From Aurantimicrobium minutum (GTDB lineage Bacteria > Actinomycetota > Actinomycetes > Actinomycetales > Microbacteriaceae): a stretch of DNA of 64,000 nt. The DNA is taken from NCBI RefSeq assembly GCF_029894165.1, contig NZ_JARXXU010000001.1, positions 372,001 through 436,000 on the forward strand, read 5' to 3'. Position 1 is the first letter of the stretch; each line of letters begins with the position of its first letter. The notes under the pieces were generated by a model. It saw only the letters and a program-made list of their open reading frames with translations, made no database searches and was not told where the DNA came from. Shown here in pieces: positions 26,707 to 34,760 of this stretch. The position numbers and the translations under genes are program-made.

Positions 26707-28050
26707 ATGAGCGAAGAGAAGCGTCCACGTGCGCGTCGCATCGCCACGCCCTCCTCTGCCGTTCGACACGGACAAATAGCTCCCACCTCTCGTCGCCGCA
26801 GTCTGCTTGGTGTGATTGGTGGCGGTCTCGCAGTCGTTCTCATTGCTGTTGCCTCGATTGCCGGCATCGCATTCTGGGATATCGCCCGCAGTGCAAATGC
26901 CGGTATTGCCTTGGCAAACGATCAAAAGATTCCTGACATCGGCGCCATCGAGGGCGGCGTGAACTTCCTCTTAGTTGGTTCTGACTCCCGTGAAGGCACA
27001 GACCCTGGCGTCTTTGATGAGGACCCCGGCAGCACCCTCAACGACGTGAACATTGTTCTTCACATCTCGGCTGACCACACCAACGCCACCATCATTTCCA
27101 TTCCCCGCGACCTCGTCGTGCGCTATCCCGAATGTCCTGATGTGGACGGTGACGGCTATGGCGGAGGCGGATGGACAGGGCCCATTAACGCCTCCTTGAA
27201 CGAAGGTGGCCTTCCCTGTGTTGTGCTCACCGTAGAAGAACTCACAGGCCTCAGCATTCCGTTCGCTGCCATGATCCAGTTCAACGGCGTCATCGAAATG
27301 GCCAACGCTGTTGGCGGTGTTGAAGTGTGTGTGGCCGAGCCCATCGAAGACGAATACACCCAGACCTTCCTCGACGCTGGAATGCACACCCTCTCCGGTC
27401 TCCAAGCACTTCAGTTCCTCCGCACCCGTCATGGCGTGGGTGACGGAAGTGACCTTGGCCGTATTAGTAACCAACAGGTGTTCCTGTCTTCCCTCGTTCG
27501 CAAACTGAAAAGTGCGCAGACCCTGACCAACCCTGTTGCTCTCTTCGGTCTGGCCAAGGCCGCCATCTCTAACATGACCTTGTCGAACTCGCTCAACAGC
27601 ATGGACACCATGGTGTCTATTGCGATGGCGCTCAAGGACATCCCGCTTGAGAACGTGGTCTTTATCCAGTACCCGGGCACCACCGGTGGCGAGGGTGTCT
27701 ATGCGGGCAAGGTTCAGCCTGACCAGGCTGCAGCAGATGCCATCTTTGCGGCCATTCTTGCCGACCAGCCTGTTGGCTTGAGCGGTGGAACGGGGAACGG
27801 TTCTGTCGCTGACCCTGAGGCGGAAGCCAAGGCTGCTGCGGCAGCAGAGGCTGCCGCAAAGGAAGCCGCCAAGGCTGCGAAGGCGTCACCGACGCCGAGC
27901 ACCTCCTCCTCCGCATCCTCGAGTGCAGCAGCACAGCCCGCAGAAGCTGCCACCCCAGCACCCACTGTTGCCGTGCTTCCAGACACCGTCAACGGACAGA
28001 CCGCAAACGACTACACCTGCTCTGCTGGCCGCACGCTCGACCAGCAATAA
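26707..28050 (+). CDS. LytR-CpsA-Psr family glycopolymer ligase
   Basis: 447 residues. A basic cytoplasmic tail and one membrane span (about 32-56) are followed by the outer-face LCP domain: NFLLVGSDSRE, ISIPRDLVVRYP and LQFLRTRHGVGDGSDLGRISNQQ hold the Asp and Arg residues that bind the polyprenyl-pyrophosphate. These enzymes transfer teichoic or other polymers to peptidoglycan. The C-terminal region (from about 360) is low complexity: an Ala/Glu/Lys helix-like run, then Ser/Pro/Thr. ATG at 26707 has GGGGTAGGT upstream. The gene sits between two tRNA-Ser genes. Confidence 0.9.
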   Translation: MSEEKRPRARRIATPSSAVRHGQIAPTSRRRSLLGVIGGGLAVVLIAVASIAGIAFWDIARSANAGIALANDQKIPDIGAIEGGVNFLLVGSDSREGTDPGVFDEDPGSTLNDVNIVLHISADHTNATIISIPRDLVVRYPECPDVDGDGYGGGGWTGPINASLNEGGLPCVVLTVEELTGLSIPFAAMIQFNGVIEMANAVGGVEVCVAEPIEDEYTQTFLDAGMHTLSGLQALQFLRTRHGVGDGSDLGRISNQQVFLSSLVRKLKSAQTLTNPVALFGLAKAAISNMTLSNSLNSMDTMVSIAMALKDIPLENVVFIQYPGTTGGEGVYAGKVQPDQAAADAIFAAILADQPVGLSGGTGNGSVADPEAEAKAAAAAEAAAKEAAKAAKASPTPSTSSSASSSAAAQPAEAATPAPTVAVLPDTVNGQTANDYTCSAGRTLDQQ

Positions 28051-28081
28051 CGCCCGATTATTACCGGGTAAATAGTGCCGG

Positions 28082-28120
28082 TATGATTGCACAGGTGCTT
28101 ATGTTTACGCATGAGCGCAT
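28082..28120 (+). promoter_or_regulatory. tRNA-Ser(GCU) promoter and 5' leader hairpin
   Basis: TATGAT at 28082-28087. After 6 nt a stem runs from 28095-28103 to 28110-28118 (nine pairs, two of them G-T) with loop TTTACG, ending 2 nt before the tRNA. Confidence 0.55.
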
Positions 28121-28212
28121 GGAGACGTCGCATAGTTCGGCCTAGTGCACCACCCTGCTAAGGTGGAGTCCTCGTAAGGGGACCGCGGGTTCAAATCCCG
28201 CCGTCTCCGCCA
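28121..28212 (+). tRNA. tRNA-Ser (anticodon GCU)
   Basis: Acceptor GGAGACG/CGTCTCC, anticodon arm CCACC-CTGCTAA-GGTGG with anticodon GCT, long variable arm, T arm CGGG-TTCAAAT-CCCG, discriminator G, CCA encoded (28210-28212). Reads AGC/AGU. Confidence 0.97.
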
Positions 28213-28217
28213 AGAAC

Positions 28218-28246
28218 ATCGCCCGGTCAGGGCGATTTCTTTTTTC
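28218..28246 (+). terminator. Rho-independent terminator after tRNA-Ser(GCU)
   Basis: ATCGCCC, loop GGTCA, GGGCGAT, then TTCTTTTTT. It begins 5 nt after the tRNA. Confidence 0.88.
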
Positions 28247-28288
28247 GGCGGGTGGGGGCCTGCTCTTGTATTTGCCCCATCGGAGTCG

Positions 28289-28300
28289 GAGACTGTCATC
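28289..28300 (+). promoter_or_regulatory. Leaderless promoter of the 28301 gene
   Basis: GAGACT at 28289-28294, 6-nt spacer, ATG. Confidence 0.45.
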
Positions 28301-29095
28301 ATGCGTAGAACTGCTTCAGCCCATGTCGTGCTGCATGCCAAAGACCCTGCGCGCCTCATCATGTCTATCGCGGTGGCAGATAAAGACAATGCCGAAGAAA
28401 GCTTCATCGTTCGCCAAGACGAAGTTGATGTTCCGGTTCGAGAGATCCTGGACCAGCACGGTGCCCGCCTCCACATCGCCGATGTTGACTCCGGTCGTAT
28501 TACGGTCGGCTATGACGCCGTCATCACCGGACAAACCCCGCCCCCGATGGTCGAGGAATCTGAACTTATTCACTACCTCCGCCAGAGCCGTTATTGCGAG
28601 TCGGACCAGCTGGGCAATGTGGCCCGGGCGGAGTTTGGCGGTATGAGCGGTGTTGACTTAGTCAACGGCGTGCGTGACTGGGTGTTTAGTCAGCTCAGCT
28701 ATATCCCCGGCACCAGTCGTTCCTCGGATGGTGCGCTCCACACCCTGATCGCGCGTCACGGAGTCTGCCGCGACTTTGCTCATTTGAACATTGCGCTGCT
28801 GCGCGCGCTGGATGTTCCCGCACGTCTTGTTTCCACCTATGCCCCGGGTGTGACGCCCATGGATTTCCATGCTGTCACGGAAGCGTTCATTGACGGCTCC
28901 TGGCATGTGTTTGATTCCACCGGCCGTGCACCACGTCACACCTTGATGCGCATCGCGACGGGTCGAGATGCTGCAGATACGGCGTGGTTGACCGTGATGG
29001 GTGGCCAGGTGAACTTTGGTTCGCTCACGGTTGCCGCTCAGGCTGATGATTTCCAGGATGACAATCACGCAGACCTGGTCAACCTCTCGACCTAG
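28301..29095 (+). CDS. Transglutaminase-like cysteine protein
   Basis: 264 residues. The C-terminal half is a transglutaminase-like core with Cys156 in RHGVCRDFAHLN, His190 in PMDFHAV and Asp205 in HVFDSTG, so the triad is intact. The N-terminal 90 residues form a beta-rich domain. This family acts as peptidase or acyltransferase rather than cross-linker in most bacteria; substrate unknown. A second transglutaminase-like gene is in the ATP-grasp operon 6 kb downstream, with a different N-terminal domain. Confidence 0.85.
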   Translation: MRRTASAHVVLHAKDPARLIMSIAVADKDNAEESFIVRQDEVDVPVREILDQHGARLHIADVDSGRITVGYDAVITGQTPPPMVEESELIHYLRQSRYCESDQLGNVARAEFGGMSGVDLVNGVRDWVFSQLSYIPGTSRSSDGALHTLIARHGVCRDFAHLNIALLRALDVPARLVSTYAPGVTPMDFHAVTEAFIDGSWHVFDSTGRAPRHTLMRIATGRDAADTAWLTVMGGQVNFGSLTVAAQADDFQDDNHADLVNLST

Positions 29096-29138
29096 TGGGA
29101 ACTCACGTGCTCGATTTTTCGAGACAGTTCAGCCCTGC

Positions 29139-29165
29139 TATGCTTTCAAAGTTGTTTTCAACACT
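29139..29165 (+). promoter_or_regulatory. tRNA-Arg(ACG) promoter and 5' leader hairpin
   Basis: TATGCT at 29139-29144, 6 nt, then GTTG-TTTT-CAAC (29151-29162), 3 nt before the tRNA. The stem is short (4 bp). Confidence 0.5.
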
Positions 29166-29238
29166 GCGCCCGTAGCTCAACGGATAGAGCATCTGACTAC
29201 GGATCAGAAGGTTGGGGGTTCGAATCCCTCCGGGCGCA
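29166..29238 (+). tRNA. tRNA-Arg (anticodon ACG)
   Basis: Acceptor GCGCCCG/CGGGCGC, anticodon arm TCTGA-CTACGGA-TCAGA with anticodon ACG (wobble A expected to be inosine), T arm GGGGG-TTCGAAT-CCCTC, discriminator A. CCA is not encoded, unlike the two serine tRNAs. The TadA that would make the inosine is at 38505. Confidence 0.96.
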
Positions 29239-29290
29239 CACATTTCTTGCTTCTTCTCCTCGGTGAACATTCCCGGGATTGTGGGTTTCG

Positions 29291-29515
29291 GTGTTACCTG
29301 ACTTTTTCGATTGCGATCTCGAACAGCTTCGCTATCGGGTAGCAGAACTCGATGCTTATGCAGTGGCTTCCGAGCACAATCATCCTGAACTCGAGGTAAT
29401 CCGAGACCGTGTGTTTGCCTTAGGCGGTTCCGAAGATGAGCCCTGGAACAATTACCACTTGGTAAGAAATGAGTATGATCGCAGGGCCGCGGAAGAGTTT
29501 GATTTGGGTCAGTAG
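29291..29515 (+). CDS. Small acidic hypothetical protein
   Basis: 74 residues, rich in Asp and Glu, soluble, no membrane span (MLPDFFDCDLEQLRYRVAEL at the N-terminus). I do not recognise the family. GTG at 29291 is the likely start; TTG at 29279 is in frame. No clear promoter or ribosome binding site, so it may be read through from the tRNA-Arg transcript. Reality as a gene is probable from length and codon pattern but not certain. Confidence 0.5.
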   Translation: MLPDFFDCDLEQLRYRVAELDAYAVASEHNHPELEVIRDRVFALGGSEDEPWNNYHLVRNEYDRRAAEEFDLGQ

Positions 29516-29534
29516 CCCACCGAGCTCACCCCGG

Positions 29535-31265
29535 TTAGGGCAAAGGCCCTTTGCGGGCAACCACTTCCGCAAAAAGCGCATGCACAAGTGGCACCGCTGA
29601 AACAATCAGCATCCAGGTCCCCAGAACGCTATGGCGATCAATCACAATGAGCCCACCGATAAACAGCACTCCAAAGAGCACCGCCGAGATAACCCGTCTC
29701 ACGCTTCTGTTCAGCGTGGATGTGCGACGCTCCAGCTCCGGATTACGCAGCGTCAATTGACCCGCTTCCGCGCGGCTAATGAGTGAGTCCACACGCTTGG
29801 GGAGGCGGGTGAGCAAAGCAAAGTTTGAGAGACCGTCCTTGAGGAAGGCCTGAATAACATTGCCGCCCTCCGCTCGGATGAGCTTGGCCGAGTAAGGCTC
29901 AATCGCGTTCCAGATATTGAACTGGGGGTTGACCGAACTACAGACTCCAGACGTGAGCGAGATAGCGCGGACGACGAGGAGGAAGTTCTCGGGGAACTGG
30001 AACGGCAGCGCACGAATAATGTCCGTGAATTCAGAGGCAAAGGCGCGGAATTCCCGGGGGTCAACTTTCTGCAGTTCCACAAAGCTCACGCCACCAAAAC
30101 GGTCGAATACTTTGGTCAGTGCTCGCTCGAGTTCCACGGTGTCCGCACTGGGCATGAGCACACCGATCTCGCGCATGCCATCGACCATGCCCGCGCCATC
30201 GCGGGAAGCTGCTGCAATCACCGTGGTGCGGAGGGCGCGACCCAAGCTGGAGGGAACCTCGCCCATCATGCCGAAGTCGATAAACGTCATGCGCCAGGTC
30301 AGCCCATTGGCATCGGGCTCTGGCAGGGGCTGAATAAAGACATTGCCGGGGTGGGGATCGGCATGGAAGAAGTTGTGAATGAAGACCTGGTCAAACATGA
30401 TCGCAGCGAACTCGTTGGCCACGTCTGCAGGATCAATACCGGCTGCTCGTAGTGCGGGCAGGTCGGTGATCTTGATGTCGGTGACATCTTCTTGGGTGAG
30501 CACTCGACGCGTCGTGCGCTCCCAGGCAACCGCGGGAACACGAACTCGGGGGTTGTCCGCAAAGTTTGCCGCAAAGCGCTCTGCGTTGGCAGCTTCGTTG
30601 AGGTAGTCGATTTCTTCGAGGCAGGTGGCCGCAAACTCGGCCATGAGTGCAGGAGCATCAGCTCGGCGGTTGACCAAACTGATTCTGCTGAGCCATCCGG
30701 CAATCTTGCCCAGCGCACGGAGGTCGACGTCCACGATGGTGTCGATGCCGGGGCGTTGAATCTTGATCACGACATCGGTCAAACCCGCAGCGTCAGCCTC
30801 AGCTGGAGAGAGCACAGCACGGTGGACTTGTCCGAGGGACGCAGCTGCCAGGGGCTCGGGATCTACGAAGCTAAAGATGCTCTCGAGAGGGACACCCAGT
30901 TCGCGCTCTGCGAGGGCACGAATTGCGGCGAAGGGCACGGCAGGGACTTCGTCCTGCAGCCCTTCTAATTCTCGAGTAATTTCCGGCGGGAGGACATCCA
31001 GACGCGTGGACATGAACTGTCCGAGCTTTATCAGTAGTCCGCTGAGGTCCAGCGCTAGCCGCTGGAAACTTCGGGCAATGATCTTGAGGCGGCGCTGCCT
31101 GGTTTTGTTGGCAATGACTCGAAGACCCAATCGGGGCAGTACAAGCTCATACCACCAGAGGGATGCGAGGTGTCTAGACGCGAATCGGAGGATGCGTCTA
31201 TACCGCGCTCTGGAGGCGCGAGCCGACATCGGCTCGCTTGCTAGACCAGAGTTGGGACTTCCCAC
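29535..31265 (-). CDS. UbiB/ABC1-family atypical kinase-like protein
   Basis: 576 residues. The family KxGQ signature is present as LLIKLGQFMSTRLDVLPPEI near residue 80, followed by the Ala-rich loop AAASLGQVHRA, VIKIQRPGIDTIVDVDL, and the catalytic segment FHADPHPGNVF and FIDFGMMGE. Two C-terminal membrane spans anchor it. UbiB proteins assist quinone synthesis or extraction; in a menaquinone-using actinobacterium the role is open. GTG start 3 nt after the PadR stop; ATG at 31229 is a shorter alternative. Second gene of a padR operon. Confidence 0.87.
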   Translation of the reverse strand: MGSPNSGLASEPMSARASRARYRRILRFASRHLASLWWYELVLPRLGLRVIANKTRQRRLKIIARSFQRLALDLSGLLIKLGQFMSTRLDVLPPEITRELEGLQDEVPAVPFAAIRALAERELGVPLESIFSFVDPEPLAAASLGQVHRAVLSPAEADAAGLTDVVIKIQRPGIDTIVDVDLRALGKIAGWLSRISLVNRRADAPALMAEFAATCLEEIDYLNEAANAERFAANFADNPRVRVPAVAWERTTRRVLTQEDVTDIKITDLPALRAAGIDPADVANEFAAIMFDQVFIHNFFHADPHPGNVFIQPLPEPDANGLTWRMTFIDFGMMGEVPSSLGRALRTTVIAAASRDGAGMVDGMREIGVLMPSADTVELERALTKVFDRFGGVSFVELQKVDPREFRAFASEFTDIIRALPFQFPENFLLVVRAISLTSGVCSSVNPQFNIWNAIEPYSAKLIRAEGGNVIQAFLKDGLSNFALLTRLPKRVDSLISRAEAGQLTLRNPELERRTSTLNRSVRRVISAVLFGVLFIGGLIVIDRHSVLGTWMLIVSAVPLVHALFAEVVARKGPLP

Positions 31266-31268
31266 CCC

Positions 31269-31811
31269 TTAATTGTGCTTCAACATGGCGGCGAGTGTCG
31301 CCGTCGTTTCGTGGAGGAGCTCGGTTGCCTTCTCGATCTGGTCGGTTGAACCGAGGCGTGCAACGTCAGCTGCAGCCTTGGCTAGCTTCACCCCGGCAAC
31401 AGCGAGATCGCTGCGAGGGCCGGAGGGGCGGTCAATAGTGGTGTCCCACGGTGCAGGGGAAGCGATCTCGGCTGCCGCAACGGCTTTTCCTGCTTCTGTG
31501 AGGGTGTAGGTGCGACGACCCTTGGTTTCTTTAGACTCCAGTAACCCTTCGTCGACCAACAGCTGGAGGGTGGGATAGACCGAGCCGGGGCTGGGCTTCC
31601 AGACACCACCGGAGCGGGACTCGATTTCGTGGATGATTTGGTAACCGTGCATAGGGGATTCGTTGAGCAGACGCAGTACTGCAGAACGAACATCGCCCTT
31701 GCGCATCCGGATTTCCACGTTGCGCTTGAATTGGCCGCCGAGGTCTTCCAGGCTCTGCCAGGCAGCACCAGGCCAGTCGCCACCAAAATTCTTGTTCCAG
31801 GACTCTTTCAT
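31269..31811 (-). CDS. PadR-family transcriptional regulator
   Basis: 180 residues. Winged helix at about 40-110: DVRSAVLRLLNESPMHGYQIIHEIESRSGGVWKPSPGSVYPTLQLLVDEGLLES. The N-terminal 35 residues (with several Trp) and the C-terminal helix for dimerisation are family-typical of subfamily 2. ATG at 31811 is chosen for the GGAGGT 4 nt upstream; an in-frame ATG at 31823 would overlap this site. The operator-like palindrome at 31844-31853 covers its promoter, so autoregulation is likely, with the co-transcribed UbiB-like gene under the same control. Confidence 0.9.
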   Translation of the reverse strand: MKESWNKNFGGDWPGAAWQSLEDLGGQFKRNVEIRMRKGDVRSAVLRLLNESPMHGYQIIHEIESRSGGVWKPSPGSVYPTLQLLVDEGLLESKETKGRRTYTLTEAGKAVAAAEIASPAPWDTTIDRPSGPRSDLAVAGVKLAKAAADVARLGSTDQIEKATELLHETTATLAAMLKHN

Positions 31812-31835
31812 GCTGACCTCCATCAGATGCTCTGA

Positions 31836-31853
31836 GAAGTTAACGATATATCG
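31836..31853 (-). promoter_or_regulatory. padR promoter with overlapping palindromic operator
   Basis: The 10-bp palindrome CGATATATCG (31844-31853) overlaps the minus-strand -10 TATCGT (plus 31843-31848). The predicted start is near 31836, giving a 25-nt leader with GGAGGT. Confidence 0.5.
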
Positions 31854-31904
31854 CTGGAGGGCATTGTGAAAAGTTTCTCACCACACTCACAGCGAATTCT
31901 GAAC

Positions 31905-31916
31905 TAGCGTGGGCAC
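31905..31916 (+). promoter_or_regulatory. Leaderless promoter of the DUF2256 gene
   Basis: TAGCGT at 31905-31910, 6-nt spacer, ATG at 31917. Confidence 0.55.
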
Positions 31917-32057
31917 ATGCCTCGAGTTGCCCAGACCAAGAATGGTTATCCGCCCAAGACCTGTGAGCGCTGTGGTCTGCCTTTTGAATGGCGAAAGAAA
32001 TGGGCCAGGGATTGGGAGAACGTCAAGTATTGCTCGGACAAGTGTCGAGGTAAATAA
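31917..32057 (+). CDS. DUF2256 zinc-ribbon mini-protein
   Basis: 46 residues. Cys16 and Cys19 in KTCERCG, Cys39 and Cys43 in YCSDKCRG would bind one zinc, with the DUF2256 core [19 protein letters not shown] between them. Function unknown; in other bacteria I recall such genes near cryptochrome/photolyase genes, and here phr lies 4 kb away. Fixed start: ATG 6 nt after TAGCGT. Confidence 0.88.
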   Translation: MPRVAQTKNGYPPKTCERCGLPFEWRKKWARDWENVKYCSDKCRGK

Positions 32058-32139
32058 CGTGTGACATCAGGGGATCTCTTCCCTCCCGCTGAGACCTCGC
32101 GGTAATCTGCTTGTAACGCAGAGCAGGCAGGATGTAAGT

Positions 32140-33837
32140 ATGGCGACCCTGTTTGACGGCTATAGCAACACTCGCGAAACACCGCGGGTACGTAAGGGCG
32201 CATCTGCGTGGGACGAAATGTTCCCCAAGATTGACAAGCCCGGCAGTCCACGCCCTCCCTACAAAGACCTTTACAACGCCCTCGCGCAGATGACGCAAGA
32301 GGAACTGCGGGGCCGCACCGAAGCTCTGGCTAGCTCCTACCTGGCTCAAGGAGTGACCTTCGACTTTGCGGGTGAAGAACGACCCTTCCCCCTGGATGCT
32401 GTTCCCCGTGTGATCGAGTCGGATGACTGGAGCAACGTCGAAAAAGGCGTGCAGCAGCGCGTCAAAGTTCTCGAGATGTTCCTGGCCGATGTGTATGGAC
32501 CTCAGGTTGCTGTGCGGGATGGAGTGATTCCTGCCCAGCTGATCAGTACCTCGAGTCACTATCACCGTCAGGCTGCTGGTATTCGTTCGGCCAATGGCGT
32601 GCGTATTCACGTGGCCGGCATCGACTTAATCCGCGACCAGCAAGGTGCCTGGCGCGTGCTGGAAGACAACGTTCGTGTTCCTTCCGGTGTGAGCTATGTC
32701 ATCTCGAACCGTCGAGTGATGGCCCAGACTCTTCCGGAGCTCTTCCTCGAGATGAGTGTTCGCCCTGTCGGCGACTATCCCTACCGCCTCTTGCAAGCAC
32801 TGCAGGCCTCTGCACCCGATGGTGTGGACGAGCCCACCATCGTGGTGCTGACCCCGGGTGTCTATAACTCTGCGTACTTCGAGCACACTCTGCTTGCCCG
32901 CCTGATGGGTGTGGAGCTGGTGGAAGGCCGCGACCTGTTCTGCTCGAACGGTCGCGTGTGGATGCGCACCACCGCAGGCCCTAAGCGCGTCGATGTTATT
33001 TATCGCCGCGTCGATGATGAATACATCGACCCACTGCAGTTCCGTCCCGACTCGATTCTGGGTTCCCCCGGCATGCTGTTGGCTGCACGACTGGGTCACG
33101 TCACGATCGCAAACGCCGTCGGTAACGGTGTGGCCGACGACAAGTTGGTTTACACCTACGTCCCTGACCTCACGCGTTACTACCTCGGCGAAGACCCCAT
33201 CCTGCCCAACGTTGACACCTGGCGTTTGGAAGAGCCGGCGGCTCTCGAAGAAGTCCTTGACCGTCTTGACGAGCTCGTGGTCAAACCCGTGGATGGCTCG
33301 GGCGGGAAGGGCCTGGTCGTCGGACCCGACGCAACAGCGGAGGAGCTGGATGCTCTCCGCACGCGTCTGATTGCCGATCCCCGCGGCTGGATTGCCCAGC
33401 CGGTGGTTCAGTTCTCCACGATCCCCACGTTGGTCGAAGATGGTATTCGTCCCCGTCACGCCGATCTTCGCCCCTTCGCTGTGAACAACGGTGAAGATGT
33501 CTATGTTCTCCCCGGTGGACTAACACGAGTTGCACTTCCTGAGGGTGAGCTCGTGGTGAACTCCAGCCAGGGTGGTGGCTCCAAAGACACATGGGTTGTT
33601 GGTCCGATGGAAGATCGTCCCGGGAAAAAGGCCAAGCGGGAACACGTCAGTGTCTCTGACCTTGTTGCGGACCAAGCCACTCAAGAAAACTCGGATCCTG
33701 AAGGTTCCACCTCAGGAGCTCATGAGTCCAAGGCGTCATTGCCTTCCGTCCTGCCGCAAGATCATGACGCCACGAAACGTCACCAGCAGCAAGAACAGCA
33801 ACAGCAGTCTCGAGCGGGGGAGGTGAGCTCATGCTGA
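32140..33837 (+). CDS. Circularly permuted ATP-grasp protein (type 2)
   Basis: 565 residues. The body (to about 485) is the DUF404/DUF407 type of circularly permuted ATP-grasp: GVRIHVAGIDLIRDQQGAWRVLEDN, RPDSILGSPGML, VVKPVDGSGGKGLVVGP (nucleotide loop) and the C-terminal GGLTRVALPEGELVVNSSQGGGSKDTW. Such enzymes are predicted to form amide bonds, probably on peptides. The last 80 residues are unusual: charged, disordered, with a Gln-rich stretch near 553-560. First gene of a three-gene operon with an alpha-E protein and a transglutaminase. A CAGGAT lies 6 nt before the ATG. Confidence 0.88.
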   Translation: MATLFDGYSNTRETPRVRKGASAWDEMFPKIDKPGSPRPPYKDLYNALAQMTQEELRGRTEALASSYLAQGVTFDFAGEERPFPLDAVPRVIESDDWSNVEKGVQQRVKVLEMFLADVYGPQVAVRDGVIPAQLISTSSHYHRQAAGIRSANGVRIHVAGIDLIRDQQGAWRVLEDNVRVPSGVSYVISNRRVMAQTLPELFLEMSVRPVGDYPYRLLQALQASAPDGVDEPTIVVLTPGVYNSAYFEHTLLARLMGVELVEGRDLFCSNGRVWMRTTAGPKRVDVIYRRVDDEYIDPLQFRPDSILGSPGMLLAARLGHVTIANAVGNGVADDKLVYTYVPDLTRYYLGEDPILPNVDTWRLEEPAALEEVLDRLDELVVKPVDGSGGKGLVVGPDATAEELDALRTRLIADPRGWIAQPVVQFSTIPTLVEDGIRPRHADLRPFAVNNGEDVYVLPGGLTRVALPEGELVVNSSQGGGSKDTWVVGPMEDRPGKKAKREHVSVSDLVADQATQENSDPEGSTSGAHESKASLPSVLPQDHDATKRHQQQEQQQQSRAGEVSSC

Positions 33838-34760
33838 GCCGTATTGCAGAGTCTTTGTTCTGGATCGGTCGCTATGTTGAGCGTTCGGACGGGACTGCGC
33901 GTATTCTCGACGTGCACCTCCAGCTTCTGCTCGAAGACCCGTGGATTGATGAAGACACGGCCTGCCGTTCGTTGCTCTCGGTGATGGGCACGGACCTTCC
34001 TCCTGGACGAGTTGTCACTCGTGAAGATGTGATCAATGACTTGGCTGTAGATCGCCAGCACCCGGGTTCGATCGCCTTTGCTATTGCCTCCGCTCGCGAG
34101 AACGCACGTCGTGCGCGCGAGATTGTGTCGACGGAATTGTGGGAGTGCCTCAACAGCACGAACGCACGTATTCCGAAAAAGGTGGCGGCAGAAAAGACCC
34201 ACGAATACTTCCGCTGGGTGCGCGAGCGTGCAGCACTGGCCATCGGCATTGTGGACTCGGCAACGAGCCACGACGAAGCCTGGCAGTTTTTCACGCTAGG
34301 TCGTGCACTCGAGCGTGCTGATATGACCGCGAGGTTGTTGGCCACACGCTCGCTCACGGATGCGAGCGGTCCGTCCTGGACCACCATTTTGCGTAGCTGT
34401 GGTGCGTATGAGGCATACCTGCGCACGTATCGCGGTGTTCCTTCCACCCGGAATGCGGCAGAGTTCCTCCTCACCGACCGCTTGTTCCCTCGCTCGATTC
34501 TGTATTCGGTGACCAAAGCCGAAGAGTGCTTGCGAGACATTGATCCTCGTGAGGGCCGCGCAGGTGTGGTCGATCAGGCCCAGCGTTTGCTCGGCGGTAT
34601 CCGCAGTGAGCTGCAGTTCCGCCCGATCATCGAGTTCATGGATGACCTCCCCGCCCACATGGAAGAAGTGCAGGCGGTGACGAGTGCGGCTAGTGACCAG
34701 ATTCGCTTAAAGTACTTCCCCACCAGCGCGGTTCCCGTCTGGATTGGAGAGAACTCATGA
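33831..34760 (+). CDS. Alpha-E domain protein (DUF403)
   Basis: 309 residues, all-helical, opening LSRIAESLFWIGRYVERSDGTARILDVHL, the marker of this family. It always travels with the ATP-grasp and transglutaminase proteins and is of unknown function; a scaffold or second catalytic subunit has been proposed for such sets. It starts 7 nt inside the ATP-grasp gene, with a GGGGGAGG ribosome binding site upstream, and ends 4 nt inside the next gene. Confidence 0.9.
   Translation: MLSRIAESLFWIGRYVERSDGTARILDVHLQLLLEDPWIDEDTACRSLLSVMGTDLPPGRVVTREDVINDLAVDRQHPGSIAFAIASARENARRAREIVSTELWECLNSTNARIPKKVAAEKTHEYFRWVRERAALAIGIVDSATSHDEAWQFFTLGRALERADMTARLLATRSLTDASGPSWTTILRSCGAYEAYLRTYRGVPSTRNAAEFLLTDRLFPRSILYSVTKAEECLRDIDPREGRAGVVDQAQRLLGGIRSELQFRPIIEFMDDLPAHMEEVQAVTSAASDQIRLKYFPTSAVPVWIGENS

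Noticed and set aside
26583-28212. Genomic island between two tRNA-Ser genes
   Set aside because: Only one gene with ordinary codon use lies between them, no integrase, and the tRNA 3' ends are not identical repeats.
29540-29554. Palindrome GCAAAGG-C-CCTTTGC
   Set aside because: One-base loop cannot form a hairpin and the sequence is coding for the end of the UbiB-like protein.
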